Positions 1-8,906 of a DNA stretch of 10,263 nt are shown here, one piece after another. Position numbers and translations under genes: made by a program. Source of the DNA: Leishmania donovani. Lineage: Eukaryota; Euglenozoa; Kinetoplastea; Trypanosomatida; Trypanosomatidae. The notes under the pieces were generated by a model. The model did no database searches, was not told the origin of the DNA, and saw nothing but the letters and a program-made list of their open reading frames with translations. The stretch lies in assembly GCF_000227135.1 (NCBI RefSeq), contig NC_018238.1:503470-513732 (forward strand). Reading direction: 5' to 3'. Each line of letters begins with the position of its first letter. Positions within the stretch are counted from its first letter, which is position 1.

Positions 1-335
1 GTGCTGACGACGCACCACCTGGAGGAGGTGGAGGCGCTCGCGGACATTGTGGCGATCATGGTGCGCGGGTACGTGCGGTGCGTCGGCGACAAGGTGCACC
101 TGAAGAACAAGTTCGGCAGCGCCTTCGAGGTGAGCGTGCGGCTCGCGTCGGCGCAGCACGCGGAGCTCTTTGCGTCGTTCATGCAGGCGGCGTTCCCCGA
201 CGCTGTGCGGAGCGAAGGCGAGGGCCGGCGGCTCGTGTACCAGCTGCCGCGCGATCGCGGCTTCGGCGACGTGTTCCAGACGTTCCAGGCGAACAAGGAG
301 CAGCTGCACATCACGGGCTACAGCGTGTCGCAGAC
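1..335 (+). repeat. NBD2-end repeat block, copy 1
   Basis: The same block recurs at 7900-8234 (one mismatch, at 317) and at 8580-8898 (aligned from base 17). Similarity falls off sharply at base 336, inside the coding region, whereas copies 2 and 3 remain identical for eight more bases. Confidence 0.95.
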
Positions 336-402
336 AGCCCATTCGGCGGATGGATTTTCCAGTTTTTCCTGGGGTCACGGTGTGGTAGTTGAGGGTAGCT
401 GA
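1..402 (+). CDS. ABCA-family ABC transporter, C-terminal fragment (end of NBD2), 5' truncated by the window
   Basis: The frame enters at the H-loop of an NBD2 (VLTTHHLEEVEALA; the switch histidine is residue 5) and continues through the post-NBD regulatory region with YQLPRDRGFGDVF near residue 80. Bases 1-335 match 7900-8234 with one difference (G317 versus A8216, Gly for Asp). After QT at residue 112 it departs: the conserved ABCA ending seen elsewhere in this window (TLEEVFLKV after NBD1, SIGDVFLRI and SIEQIFMKV after NBD2) is replaced by AHSADGFSSF and a short tail to a TGA at 400-402. Alignment with the second copy suggests small insertions just after base 335, so this may be a frameshifted or degenerate end, or a sequence/assembly error. 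The start lies outside the window. Family assignment is firm; whether this copy is functional is not. Confidence 0.85.
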   Translation: MLTTHHLEEVEALADIVAIMVRGYVRCVGDKVHLKNKFGSAFEVSVRLASAQHAELFASFMQAAFPDAVRSEGEGRRLVYQLPRDRGFGDVFQTFQANKEQLHITGYSVSQTAHSADGFSSFSWGHGVVVEGS

Positions 403-722
403 CGAAGGGGTGGTGAAATTGTGTTTTTGGTCAACTTGTTGCTGTGCATGCGTGTGCAAGCAAAGGCGTTGAAGCGGTGCGGCTGCTGTGCGTTCGCAAT
501 TTTTTTTGTTGGTTTGGCGCTGCTAATCTTCGTGTATGTTCTGTCAGCGCGCGTGCGGCACTCTTCTTGTGTCTTAACACTGCGGAAGTGTGCTGGCTCG
601 TGGATAATTTTGACGGCTTTCATGCCAACATGCGAAAAGACAACGCCTGCGTGTGCGCGCGGCCGAGAGAATAGCGCCGAGGAGTATGCCTCTGCCATTA
701 GGCGCGCGAAGTTGTTGCTGTG

Positions 723-737
723 TCTCTCTCTCTCTCT
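723..737. repeat. TC dinucleotide microsatellite
   Basis: Seven and a half TC units, in the presumed 3' UTR or spacer downstream of the first gene fragment. Such pyrimidine repeats are common in trypanosomatid spacers and may also serve as splicing polypyrimidine tracts. Confidence 0.9.
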
Positions 738-1576
738 GTGAGATTGCCGGCTGGAGCCCCTCTTCTGCTGCCTGGGTAGCGGCAAGCGCTACATGACTGG
801 AGTTGCTGCTCAGCATTCTCGTCCACTAACTCTCGAGGAGGGGGGGCTTCCTATCCACAGTGGCGTGGAGCATTGCCGGTCCCGATTCGTTTCTTCGGAC
901 CCGCACTCAGTGCGTTGTCCGGTGCAGTCCTTCTTCACCATCCTCCATGCTGCCTCCGTTGTTGTTCCGCTGCTCGCTTGGCTGCATCTGTCCGGAGTAT
1001 CCTCGACAACATCGCGGTTCTGTTACCGCTCACGTAACATCGCATGCGAATGAGTTGCCACATCGTCACAGGAAGAAACACACCAGCGCCACTAGCAGGA
1101 ATTGGTGCCGAACGAGCTCGTCTTCAGAGCTCCTTGAATCGTGTATGTTGCTGGTATCCGGCGGCAGTGGAGGCCTCCTGCTCACACCCTTTTCGACTGC
1201 ACTTGCCAACGGCTGCGTGCGTGGACGTCCATTGGTGGCGGTGGCTGATCAACCAACACAAAGCCATCATACGAATGCGCAGAGGCAAGAGCGAAGTGGC
1301 ACTTGACTCTTACACAGACCGAACCCGCGTGGACGTTGCCCGGCTCCCGCGCGCGCGTGCGGGTGTGTGTGTGCCCGCGCCTACTGTGTGCGGGAGAATC
1401 GCGAGGTGCAAGTGCATGCGCGCACGAGCCTGTATGCGAGTGCTCCGTGTCTCTGACCTGCTGCCCCCTTTTTTAGTTGTTTTTTTTTATTTGTTTCGCA
1501 CACTGGCAACTCGCGGCATCGCGTCTCGACACGCTTGCCACCTCCTTCCGCATCCTGCCGCTGCTGTTGTTGCGGC

Positions 1577-1593
1577 TCCCTTTTTCTTTTCAG
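1577..1593 (+). promoter_or_regulatory. Candidate trans-splice polypyrimidine tract and AG acceptor
   Basis: A T/C run at 1577-1590 is followed at once by CAG, with the acceptor AG at 1592-1593. In trypanosomatids the spliced leader is added at an AG just downstream of such a tract. Use of this site would give a 5' UTR of about 330 bases for the gene at 1925. It is the cleanest tract-plus-AG in the spacer; other AGs at 1739-1740 and 1785-1786 also follow pyrimidine-rich sequence. Confidence 0.45.
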
Positions 1594-1863
1594 AGTAGCG
1601 CACGCGTTTCGCCTCTTCTGCTTTTCTTGTGTGAGTCTGCTCGTCCTCAGCGCCCCGTGCACCGAGCCGTCCTGCGGGTCTCGCGCCCTGCGCCTTCTTC
1701 CGTGTGGCTATTGTTCCTCTCCGCTGGCCTCTGCACGCAGGTGCTTCTCTCATTCGCACCGCCCTCATTCCCCTTGTGCCCATCAGCCACTGCCGCCCTC
1801 TGTCCCTCCACGTTGCTTCGCGGTCGCTGTCACAGTGGTGGTAGTGGTTGGCGTGGTGCCTTC

Positions 1864-1915
1864 GCCTTATTCTTTTTTCTTTGCCCTGCCGTCGCGCTGA
1901 CGCTTCCACGGCTAG
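1864..1915 (+). promoter_or_regulatory. Alternative trans-splice site next to the start codon
   Basis: A pyrimidine-rich run covers 1864-1890 and the first AG after it is at 1914-1915, only nine bases before the ATG at 1925. If used, the leader would be almost only the spliced leader itself. This is possible but less comfortable than the acceptor at 1592-1593. Confidence 0.3.
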
Positions 1916-1924
1916 ATCTTAATC

Positions 1925-4900
1925 ATGCATGACCCTGGCGCCTTCGATGGCTCGAGCCAGGAGAGGCTTATGCGCCTCTCGCTGAATTCCAGTGCTACTT
2001 TCAAGCTCGGCTATGGGAGGCTCTCTGCTGCCGATGATGCACCGCACGACCCCCTCGATCCAGTGCAGCCGACCGAGGGCGAGGTGGTGGCTGGTGCCGA
2101 CCAGTACGACACACCCGATCCGGACGCGAGTCTGCACGCTGCGCTGTTGTACGTGGAGCCTCCTGCACCGGCTGCTGCGGGCGCGTCATGGGACGGCTTT
2201 GGCGCCTACGACGGAGAGGACGAGGATGAAGGCGAGACGATGGAGCCGGTGACCACCGCCGTGCACCCGCTTGGCGGCACCGAGGCGTCTAATCGTAGCT
2301 GGTACTCACCCTCGAAGCGGCGCGCCGGCTTGGGCGCGATGCGTCGCAACGAGCTGATGAGCCGAACTGTGAACCTTAGCAGATTAGACATGCATATGTC
2401 TAGTAATCTCTCATTGGGGGCCAGTAGGACGAGCACTGTGTCAGAGAAGGACACCTCCACGAACAGCGGTGGTAAGGGGTCCCCAGATGACAGCGACAGC
2501 TTCAGTGATACCTATGAGGTGCCCGCGCGCGCCTCTTTCGTGGACCAGCTGCTCGCTGTAGTAGAACGCTCGACGCGAGAGCTCTGGAGGCGTAAGTTGG
2601 ACCTGCTTTTAGACATCACCGTGCCACTGATCTTCGTGGTCGTGTCCATTGCGTTGTGGGCCATCTGGGGCACGCAGTACAACGAGGAGATGACTTACGT
2701 TTCCACGAATCTGGAGTCTGGCAACATCGGTGCGGCCGGTCTTCGTGCACCGGCTACCTACGACTTCACGTGCATGAGGCAGCCAGAAGGGACGCCAACG
2801 TTGGCTGACTTCACACGCTGCAAGCCCATGGACTACACCACCTGCGATTCTGTCACGGGGGAGTGCAAGACACAGAGCATCATCACCTTCATCTGCGATG
2901 GCGACTCGAGCATGCTTCCGCTGCCGGAGGAATACGAGATATGCCGTGTATCGTACGACTGGGAGGAGCTCATCACTGCAGGTTTAAGCTACTACTGGCG
3001 ATGGCTGTCAGCTGTCCCCACCCTCGACATGCTCATAGGTCTCCAGTGGACGGCTCTGTCTGCGTACCGCTATTTACTCCCTTTCATCACGAAAACGATG
3101 GCCGGGCTCGCCGCCAACACACGCTACAGTGCGATTCTGTGCAGCGGCCATTTGTACTTCGTAGGTGCGCGTGGCGTGACCTCGGAGCTGATTGCGTACA
3201 TGAACAGGACCTCTGGACTATTTCAATACGTGACAGACTTTCAGGTGTACAGCAGCGTTGCGGAGGCTCGCAGCGCTGCGAAGCGCGGTGGCCGTGTATG
3301 GGCGATCGTGGAGCTGCGGCAGATCGGCGAGGCGGGGCTGGATCTTGTGCTGCATATGAACAACTCCGCCCTGCCGTCGTTTGCCACCACGTACGACGAC
3401 GCGTACAGCGGCGGGGTGCTGTTTGACACGGCGGAGCTGTACATGCTATCCGGCTTCAACACGCTACAGCAGCTGGTGTCGGAGTTCTACCTGAACACAT
3501 TCCACGACGCGCAGATGAACATGACGCAGATGATGGCGGCCACGGCCACTCCAGAGTACAAGCGCGTGCCTCTGATGGCGCAGGCGCGACAGGTACTACC
3601 GCTCATCTTCTCCCTTGCCTTTCTGTACAGCGTGTCGCAGCAGACGAAGCGCATCGTGCTGGAGAAGGAGCTGCGGATCCGCGAGGCCATGCAGATCATG
3701 GGGCTGAAGCAGTGGACGCTCTACGCGAGCGAGCTCATTGTGCAGATGGCGATATTTGTGCCGACGTGCGTGCTGTGCGTGGTGATGCTGAAGCTGACGT
3801 ACGTGACGAAGAGCGACCCGCTGATTCTGTTCCTCATCTTCTGCCTCTTCGCCCTCACGACGATCCCGCTGTCCGGCATGATCGCTGCTTTCTTCAGCAA
3901 GTCGCGCCTGGCGTCGCTGGTAGCGCCGGTGGTGTACTTTATCCTTGTGATCCCGATGTTCGCCATGACCAACGCGCAGGGCTTGATCGTGACGTGGTTC
4001 TCTGTGTTCTCGCCGACGGGGTTTGCTGCGGCGCTGAATGTGTTCCTACTGCACGAGTCTGGGAGCGGGTGCGGCGCGGCGGAGATGATGTCGAGTCGCG
4101 ACAACCCGACGCTGGCAGTTGTGCTTGTGATGCTGGCGGTGGACTGCTGCATGTACTACGCGCTGATGCTGTACCTGGACGCGGTCCTGCCGAAGCAGTG
4201 GGGTACGCCCAAGCACCCGCTCTTCTTCATCATGGAGCCGGTGCGGTGGTTTTCTGGACCGAGCGCGCGCGTGCTGGAGGGCGGTGCCGACGGGCGCGCC
4301 GAGAACGGCGTGTTCGAGACGACTGAATACTCGCTCGACTGTGTGTCGTTTCAGGGTATTCGCAAGGAGTACTCGCGCGGCGGCAAGAGGTTCGTTGCGG
4401 TGAACAACCTGTACTGGGGGATGCGCGAGGGCGAGATCTCTGTGCTGCTGGGGCACAACGGCGCCGGCAAGACGACGGTGCTGAACATGATGACGGGGAT
4501 GGTCGAGCCGGACGCGGGCGACTGCTACATTTACGGCAGCTCTGTCCGCAACCAGCTAGAGAAGGCGCGCCAGCAGATCGGATACTGCCCGCAGCACAAC
4601 ATCCTGTGGGGCGAGCTGACGTGCCGCGACCACCTGGAGTTCTTTGGGCGTATTAAGGGGTTGCGCGGGTGGGAGCTGGAGAATGCCGTGTGCCGGATGC
4701 TGCACGAGACGGACCTGCTGGAGAAGATGGACCAGCCGGCGAAGAGCCTGTCGGGCGGGCAGAAGCGCAAGCTGTCGATCGCGGTCGCGTTTGTTGGCGA
4801 AAGTCGGGTGGTGTTCCTCGACGAGCCGACTGCCGGGCTGGACGTTGGCGCGCGGCGGCAGACGTGGGAGCTGCTGCGGCGCATGTCGCATTCATGCACG

Positions 4901-5905
4901 CTGCTGCTGACGACGCACTTCATGGACGAGGCGGACCTGCTGGGACAGCGAATCGGGATCATGAGCCAGGGGCGACTGAAGTGCTCTGGCAGCAGCCTTT
5001 TCCTGAAGTCGCGGCTGGGCGTCGGCTACAACATCGTCATTTCCGTTGATCCCGAGCTAGATCTCGATGCTGTGGATGAAGTGGTGCTTGGAACGGTGGA
5101 TGGCGCGGAGCTGCTTGGGCGGAACGGGTGTGAGGTATCGTACCAGCTGCCTGTGCAGAGCGTGAGCCAGTTCCCGGCGCTGCTGAACGAGATAGACTCC
5201 GTGGAGGCGGACGGCATCCGCGGCTACTCACTGGCTGCGACGACGCTGGAGGAGGTGTTCTTGAAGGTTTCGGAGGAGGACATCTCGGGCCGTAGCGAGG
5301 CTGCAGCGCAGGAGGGCGTGGAGCTAATCTGGAACTGCGAGGTGGCGCCGTCAGCGCTATGGCTGCAGTTCCGTGCGATGATCGTGAAGCGATTCTGGAG
5401 CGCGCTGCGGGACCGCAAGATGCAGTGCTTCCAGATTGTCTGCCCGGTTGTGTGCATCCTGATCGCCATGCTGCTGAACCTCGTGCGGTACCGAGACCCT
5501 CAGTCGCTTACGTACAACTACTCGATGTTCGGGAACCGACCGACTTCTGTGCTGGACACATCGTTCTGCGACGCGATGTGGGGTGGCGCTCCGACGGGCG
5601 CGGTGGACTACGAGGTGAACGAGACTCACTTGACGGGTGCGCAGGCGCTGTCGGACTACCTGCTGGATACGTGGTACGTGCACGACATGCCGCGCTACGG
5701 CGCTGTGTCGTGCATTGATCGGAACGTGACGGCGCTGCTGAGATTTGCGGATGAGTGGCGCGGCACCAACGTGAACGTGTTCCTGTACAACTCCTCCTCG
5801 CACCATCAGGCTGGGCTGAACCTCGCAACGTACTACGACCTGTTCATCAAGTCCTTCCTCGGCCGCGACAGCGCGTTCATGCGGTACAAGGTGGAGCTGT
5901 TCAAC
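1925..5905 (+). CDS. Full-size ABCA-family transporter: N-terminus, TMD1, NBD1 and start of TMD2 (3' end cut by gap)
   Basis: ABCA proteins are membrane transporters of lipid-like substrates; Leishmania members have been tied to phospholipid movement and vesicle traffic. Seen here (1327 codons): a cytosolic, acidic and Ser-rich N-terminus of about 230 residues; TM1 about 231-249; a large external loop with Cys and N-glycosylation sequons (NRT, NNS, NMT); a helix cluster from about 558 to 753; the coupling-helix motif REAMQIMGL at 586-594. NBD1 has Walker A GHNGAGKT (843-850), Q-loop Gln890, signature LSGGQ (942-946), Walker B with D966/E967 and H-loop His998, so it looks ATPase-competent. TLEEVFLKV (1107-1115) closes its regulatory region, and TM7 lies at about 1168-1188. 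The ATG at 1925 is the first in frame after the pyrimidine-rich spacer. The frame ends at the N-gap after KVELFN; the rest (TMD2/NBD2) is probably the sequence from 6544 onward. Confidence 0.93.
5592..5905 (+). repeat. 314-bp direct repeat, copy A (TMD2 external-loop segment), abutting the gap
   Basis: Identical by eye to 6230-6543, at an offset of 638 bases. The copy ends flush with the first N, as expected when an assembler stops at a repeat boundary. It encodes the start of the large TMD2 external loop, from TGAVDYEVNETH to KVELFN. Confidence 0.95.
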
Positions 5906-6004
5906 NNNNNNNNNNNNNNNNNNNNNNNNNNNNNNNNNNNNNNNNNNNNNNNNNNNNNNNNNNNNNNNNNNNNNNNNNNNNNNNNNNNNNNNNNNNNNNN
6001 NNNN
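5906..6004. other. Assembly gap (99 N)
   Basis: This is an unsequenced stretch. It follows directly on one copy of a 314-bp direct repeat, so its stated length and the order of its flanks should not be trusted. Any protein read across it is artificial. Confidence 0.98.
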
Positions 6005-6062
6005 TGCTCTTCTCCTTTGCCTTCCCCTTGCCCTGTTGCAACCTTCTCTGCTTCCGTCATGA
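6005..6062 (+). other. Pyrimidine-rich segment between gap and ABCA remnant
   Basis: About 50 bases are dominated by C and T and end at an ATG (6059-6061). In composition it resembles the 5' spacer of a trypanosomatid gene and does not match the ABCA coding sequence at the corresponding position in the 1925 gene. The reading frame from this ATG (to 6256) reads the remnant out of frame, so I do not call it a gene. Confidence 0.5.
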
Positions 6063-6229
6063 GTGCACCCGACGCTGGCGGCGGACTGCTGCATGCACTA
6101 CGCGCTGATGCTGTACCTGGACGCCGCTGTGCCGCAGGAGTGTGGCACGCCGAAGCACGCGCTGTTCTTCATAACGGAGCCGGTGCGGTGGTGCTGCGGA
6201 TCGAGTGCGCGCGTGCTGGAGGGCGGTGT
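6063..6229 (+). pseudogene. Remnant of an ABCA TMD1 end, diverged and out of frame with what follows
   Basis: In frame 3 it reads HPTLAADCCMHYALMLYLDA and on to SARVLEGGVDGR. This matches residues 728 onward of the 1925 gene, the last TMD1 helix and the linker to NBD1, at roughly 85% nucleotide identity. A 21-base stretch (seven codons) of the helix is missing relative to 4111-4137, where two GCTGGC copies lie 21 bases apart. At 6230-6240 the sequence switches to the TMD2 loop, skipping all of NBD1 and TM7, and the switch changes frame (3 to 1). It is either a deleted paralogue or a mis-joined contig. No NBD1 is present in this copy. Confidence 0.75.
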
Positions 6230-6543
6230 CGACGGGCGCGGTGGACTACGAGGTGAACGAGACTCACTTGACGGGTGCGCAGGCGCTGTCGGACTACCTG
6301 CTGGATACGTGGTACGTGCACGACATGCCGCGCTACGGCGCTGTGTCGTGCATTGATCGGAACGTGACGGCGCTGCTGAGATTTGCGGATGAGTGGCGCG
6401 GCACCAACGTGAACGTGTTCCTGTACAACTCCTCCTCGCACCATCAGGCTGGGCTGAACCTCGCAACGTACTACGACCTGTTCATCAAGTCCTTCCTCGG
6501 CCGCGACAGCGCGTTCATGCGGTACAAGGTGGAGCTGTTCAAC
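6230..6543 (+). repeat. 314-bp direct repeat, copy B
   Basis: Exact copy of 5592-5905. Upstream of 6230 the flank is the diverged TMD1 remnant; downstream of 6543 the sequence continues into the rest of TMD2, which is lacking after copy A because of the gap. Confidence 0.95.
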
Positions 6544-8451
6544 GAGCCTGCGAGCCAGTCGCAGCTGGGCTTCATCTTCATTGGCGCCCTGGTGATGATC
6601 CCGTTCACGTTCCTGCCGGCGAACCCTGTTGCGTGGGTGGTGAAGGAGCGGCAGTGCGGGTCGCGGCACCTGCAGGACCTGTGCGGGCTGAGCTTCTTCG
6701 TGTACTGGACGGCCAACTATACATTCGACATGCTGGCCTACTTTGTCACGACGCTGCTGTGCATCCTCATCTTCTGTATCTTCAGCCGGCAGGATTTCGT
6801 CGGGCCGGACCGTGCTGGCGGCACGTTTATGCTGCTCATGGTCTACGGGCTCACGAGCACCGCTGGCGCGTACGCGCTGAGCTTCCTGTTCAAGGAGCAC
6901 TCGTCTGCGCAGACGATCGTGATGGGTGTCGGCTTTGTTGCCGGGTTCCTTCTGTTGATGCTGGTGTACGTGCTGGCGCTGGATCCAAGCAACGTGGACA
7001 CGTCAGACAAGATGCGGTGGGAATTCCGGTTGATCCCGTCGTACTGCATCGGCGAGGGGCTCATCGGGCTGCTGATGCTGGACAGCAAGCTGGCCATGGG
7101 CACCGCAACCAGTGCTTGGGACATGGACCAGCTTGGGTGGCCGCTGCTGTACATGGCAGTGGAGCTCCCTGCGTTCTGGCTGATCGTTCTGTGCGTGGAC
7201 CACCCGGCGGTGAGGCGGTGCCTGCAGCGGCTGCGCTACAACCGCGACGCGGAGCCAATCATCCCTAGCGACGAGGACTCGGACGTGGAGGACGAGCGCG
7301 AGGCTGTGTACGAGGCGGGGCAGATGGGCGACACGACGAGCGACGTTGTGCGAGTGGTGAACCTGCAGAAGCGGTACGGGAACGGTAACATTGCTGTGAA
7401 GGGCATCACGTTCTCGATCTTCCCCGGGGAGGTGTTCGGCTTTCTCGGCACGAACGGTGCTGGCAAGACGACGACGATTTCGATGCTGTGCCAGCAGTTC
7501 CTGCCGACGGGCGGCAGCGCGTACGTGTGCGGGTACGACATCGTTGAGCAGAGCAAGGAGGCGCTGCAGTGCATCGGGTACTGCCCGCAGTTCGACGCGA
7601 CGCTGGACCTGCTCACTGTGGAGGAGCAGCTGGAGCTGTACGCTGGGATCCGCGGGATCGTGCGTGCGGAGTGGCCTGCGCTCGTGGACGCGCTGTGCAC
7701 GCTGTGCGAGCTAACGATGTACCGCAAGACGGTGACGAGTGCGCTCTCCGGTGGCAACCGGCGCAAGCTGTCTGTGGCGATAGCGCTGGTGGGCGGCCCG
7801 CAGGTGGTCTTCCTGGACGAGCCGTCGGCCGGCATGGACCCTGTGGCGCGACGCGGGATGTGGACTGCGATCCAGCGCGCCGCGGGGCACTGCTCCGTTG
7901 TGCTGACGACGCACCACCTGGAGGAGGTGGAGGCGCTCGCGGACATTGTGGCGATCATGGTGCGCGGGTACGTGCGGTGCGTCGGCGACAAGGTGCACCT
8001 GAAGAACAAGTTCGGCAGCGCCTTCGAGGTGAGCGTGCGGCTCGCGTCGGCGCAGCACGCGGAGCTCTTTGCGTCGTTCATGCAGGCGGCGTTCCCCGAC
8101 GCTGTGCGGAGCGAAGGCGAGGGCCGGCGGCTCGTGTACCAGCTGCCGCGCGATCGCGGCTTCGGCGACGTGTTCCAGACGTTCCAGGCGAACAAGGAGC
8201 AGCTGCACATCACGGACTACAGCGTGTCGCAGACGTCCATTGGAGACGTTTTCCTTCGTATTATTGAATCCTCAAAGCATGTTGAGGCCGCTCCTCAGTG
8301 GAACCCCCTGATGAGGTGGGAAGTGGGTTACGATAACCGGGAGGGAAGAGGAAGTGCGCGATGTGGCAGCTCGGATAGTCGATCGCATAGTTGCAGGTGT
8401 GCTTTTGCGGGCACGCAGCGCATAAGCCTTCTGCTGCTGTGCCGGTATGTT
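6232..8451 (+). CDS. ABCA-family transporter: TMD2 and NBD2 (both ends incomplete)
   Basis: Continuous frame 1 sequence with no credible start of its own: the 5' end is a frame-changing join at 6230-6240 and the 3' end runs into an N-gap. In order it encodes the TMD2 external loop, about five hydrophobic segments (from about 6570 to 7195), the second coupling-helix region (VVKERQCGSRHLQDLCGL), an acidic linker (SDEDSDVEDERE) and NBD2. NBD2 has Walker A GTNGAGKTT (7447-7473), signature LSGGN (7744-7758; Asn in place of Gln is usual for ABCA NBD2), Walker B FLDEPSAGMD with Asp/Glu at 7816-7821, and the H-loop His at 7912. The conserved ending SIGDVFLRI is followed by about 60 residues of unconserved tail with no stop before the gap. 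It is most simply the second half of the 1925 gene: codons ending at 5905 and starting at 6544 are in register. Confidence 0.9.
7900..8242 (+). repeat. NBD2-end repeat block, copy 2
   Basis: Bases 7900-8234 match 1-335 with one mismatch, and 7916-8242 match 8580-8906 with none seen. The tails diverge straight afterwards: this copy continues with SIGDVFLRI, copy 3 with SIEQIFMKV. Confidence 0.95.
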
Positions 8452-8579
8452 NNNNNNNNNNNNNNNNNNNNNNNNNNNNNNNNNNNNNNNNNNNNNNNNN
8501 NNNNNNNNNNNNNNNNNNNNNNNNNNNNNNNNNNNNNNNNNNNNNNNNNNNNNNNNNNNNNNNNNNNNNNNNNNNNNNN
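8452..8579. other. Assembly gap (128 N)
   Basis: Unsequenced. The downstream flank begins inside the NBD2-end repeat, so the gap is another repeat-induced break. The length is not codon-compatible with the flanks: reading through puts copy 3 out of frame. The true distance between copies 2 and 3 is unknown and could include whole genes. Confidence 0.98.
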
Positions 8580-8906
8580 ACCTGGAGGAGGTGGAGGCGC
8601 TCGCGGACATTGTGGCGATCATGGTGCGCGGGTACGTGCGGTGCGTCGGCGACAAGGTGCACCTGAAGAACAAGTTCGGCAGCGCCTTCGAGGTGAGCGT
8701 GCGGCTCGCGTCGGCGCAGCACGCGGAGCTCTTTGCGTCGTTCATGCAGGCGGCGTTCCCCGACGCTGTGCGGAGCGAAGGCGAGGGCCGGCGGCTCGTG
8801 TACCAGCTGCCGCGCGATCGCGGCTTCGGCGACGTGTTCCAGACGTTCCAGGCGAACAAGGAGCAGCTGCACATCACGGACTACAGCGTGTCGCAGACGT
8901 CCATTG
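8580..8906 (+). repeat. NBD2-end repeat block, copy 3
   Basis: Identical by eye to 7916-8242 (327 bases) and, up to 8898, to 17-335 apart from one base. It starts directly at the gap edge. Confidence 0.95.

Larger units (their letters stand above)
403..1924. other. Intergenic spacer (3' UTR of the upstream gene, 5' region of the next)
   Basis: There is no credible gene in these 1.5 kb. The open frames are short, overlap on both strands, and show low-complexity Arg/Ser/Cys-rich translations. The stretch holds a TC run at 723-737, a CG/GT alternating stretch at about 1348-1372, T-runs at 1469-1498 and 1577-1590, and a long pyrimidine-rich region from about 1530 to 1910. This is typical of trypanosomatid spacers, where trans-splicing and polyadenylation signals replace individual promoters. 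Confidence 0.8.

Noticed and set aside
1346..1380. CG/GT-rich stretch with a short hairpin (CCCGC / GCGGG) as a regulatory element
   Set aside because: The stem is only five base pairs within simple alternating sequence, which would occur by chance in such composition.
1044..1598. Open frame of 184 codons in the first spacer
   Set aside because: It overlaps other equally long frames on both strands, its translation is low-complexity, and it crosses microsatellite and T-run sequence. No sign of coding constraint.
1925..6256. Main ABCA frame extended across the first gap to a stop at 6256
   Set aside because: After the Ns the frame reads the TMD1 remnant in the wrong phase, so the last part is meaningless protein. 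I end the supported coding sequence at 5905.
6059..6256. ATG after a pyrimidine-rich stretch as the start of a small gene
   Set aside because: The frame reads the ABCA remnant out of phase; homology to the transporter in another frame explains the sequence better.
7744..7758. LSGGN instead of LSGGQ as a defective ABC signature
   Set aside because: Asn at this position is the norm in NBD2 of ABCA transporters, so it is not evidence of an inactive domain.
7236..8213. A 325-codon open frame on the minus strand
   Set aside because: It lies entirely opposite the strongly conserved NBD2. High G/C third positions create long antisense open frames, and its Ser/Arg/Pro-rich translation shows no recognisable domain.
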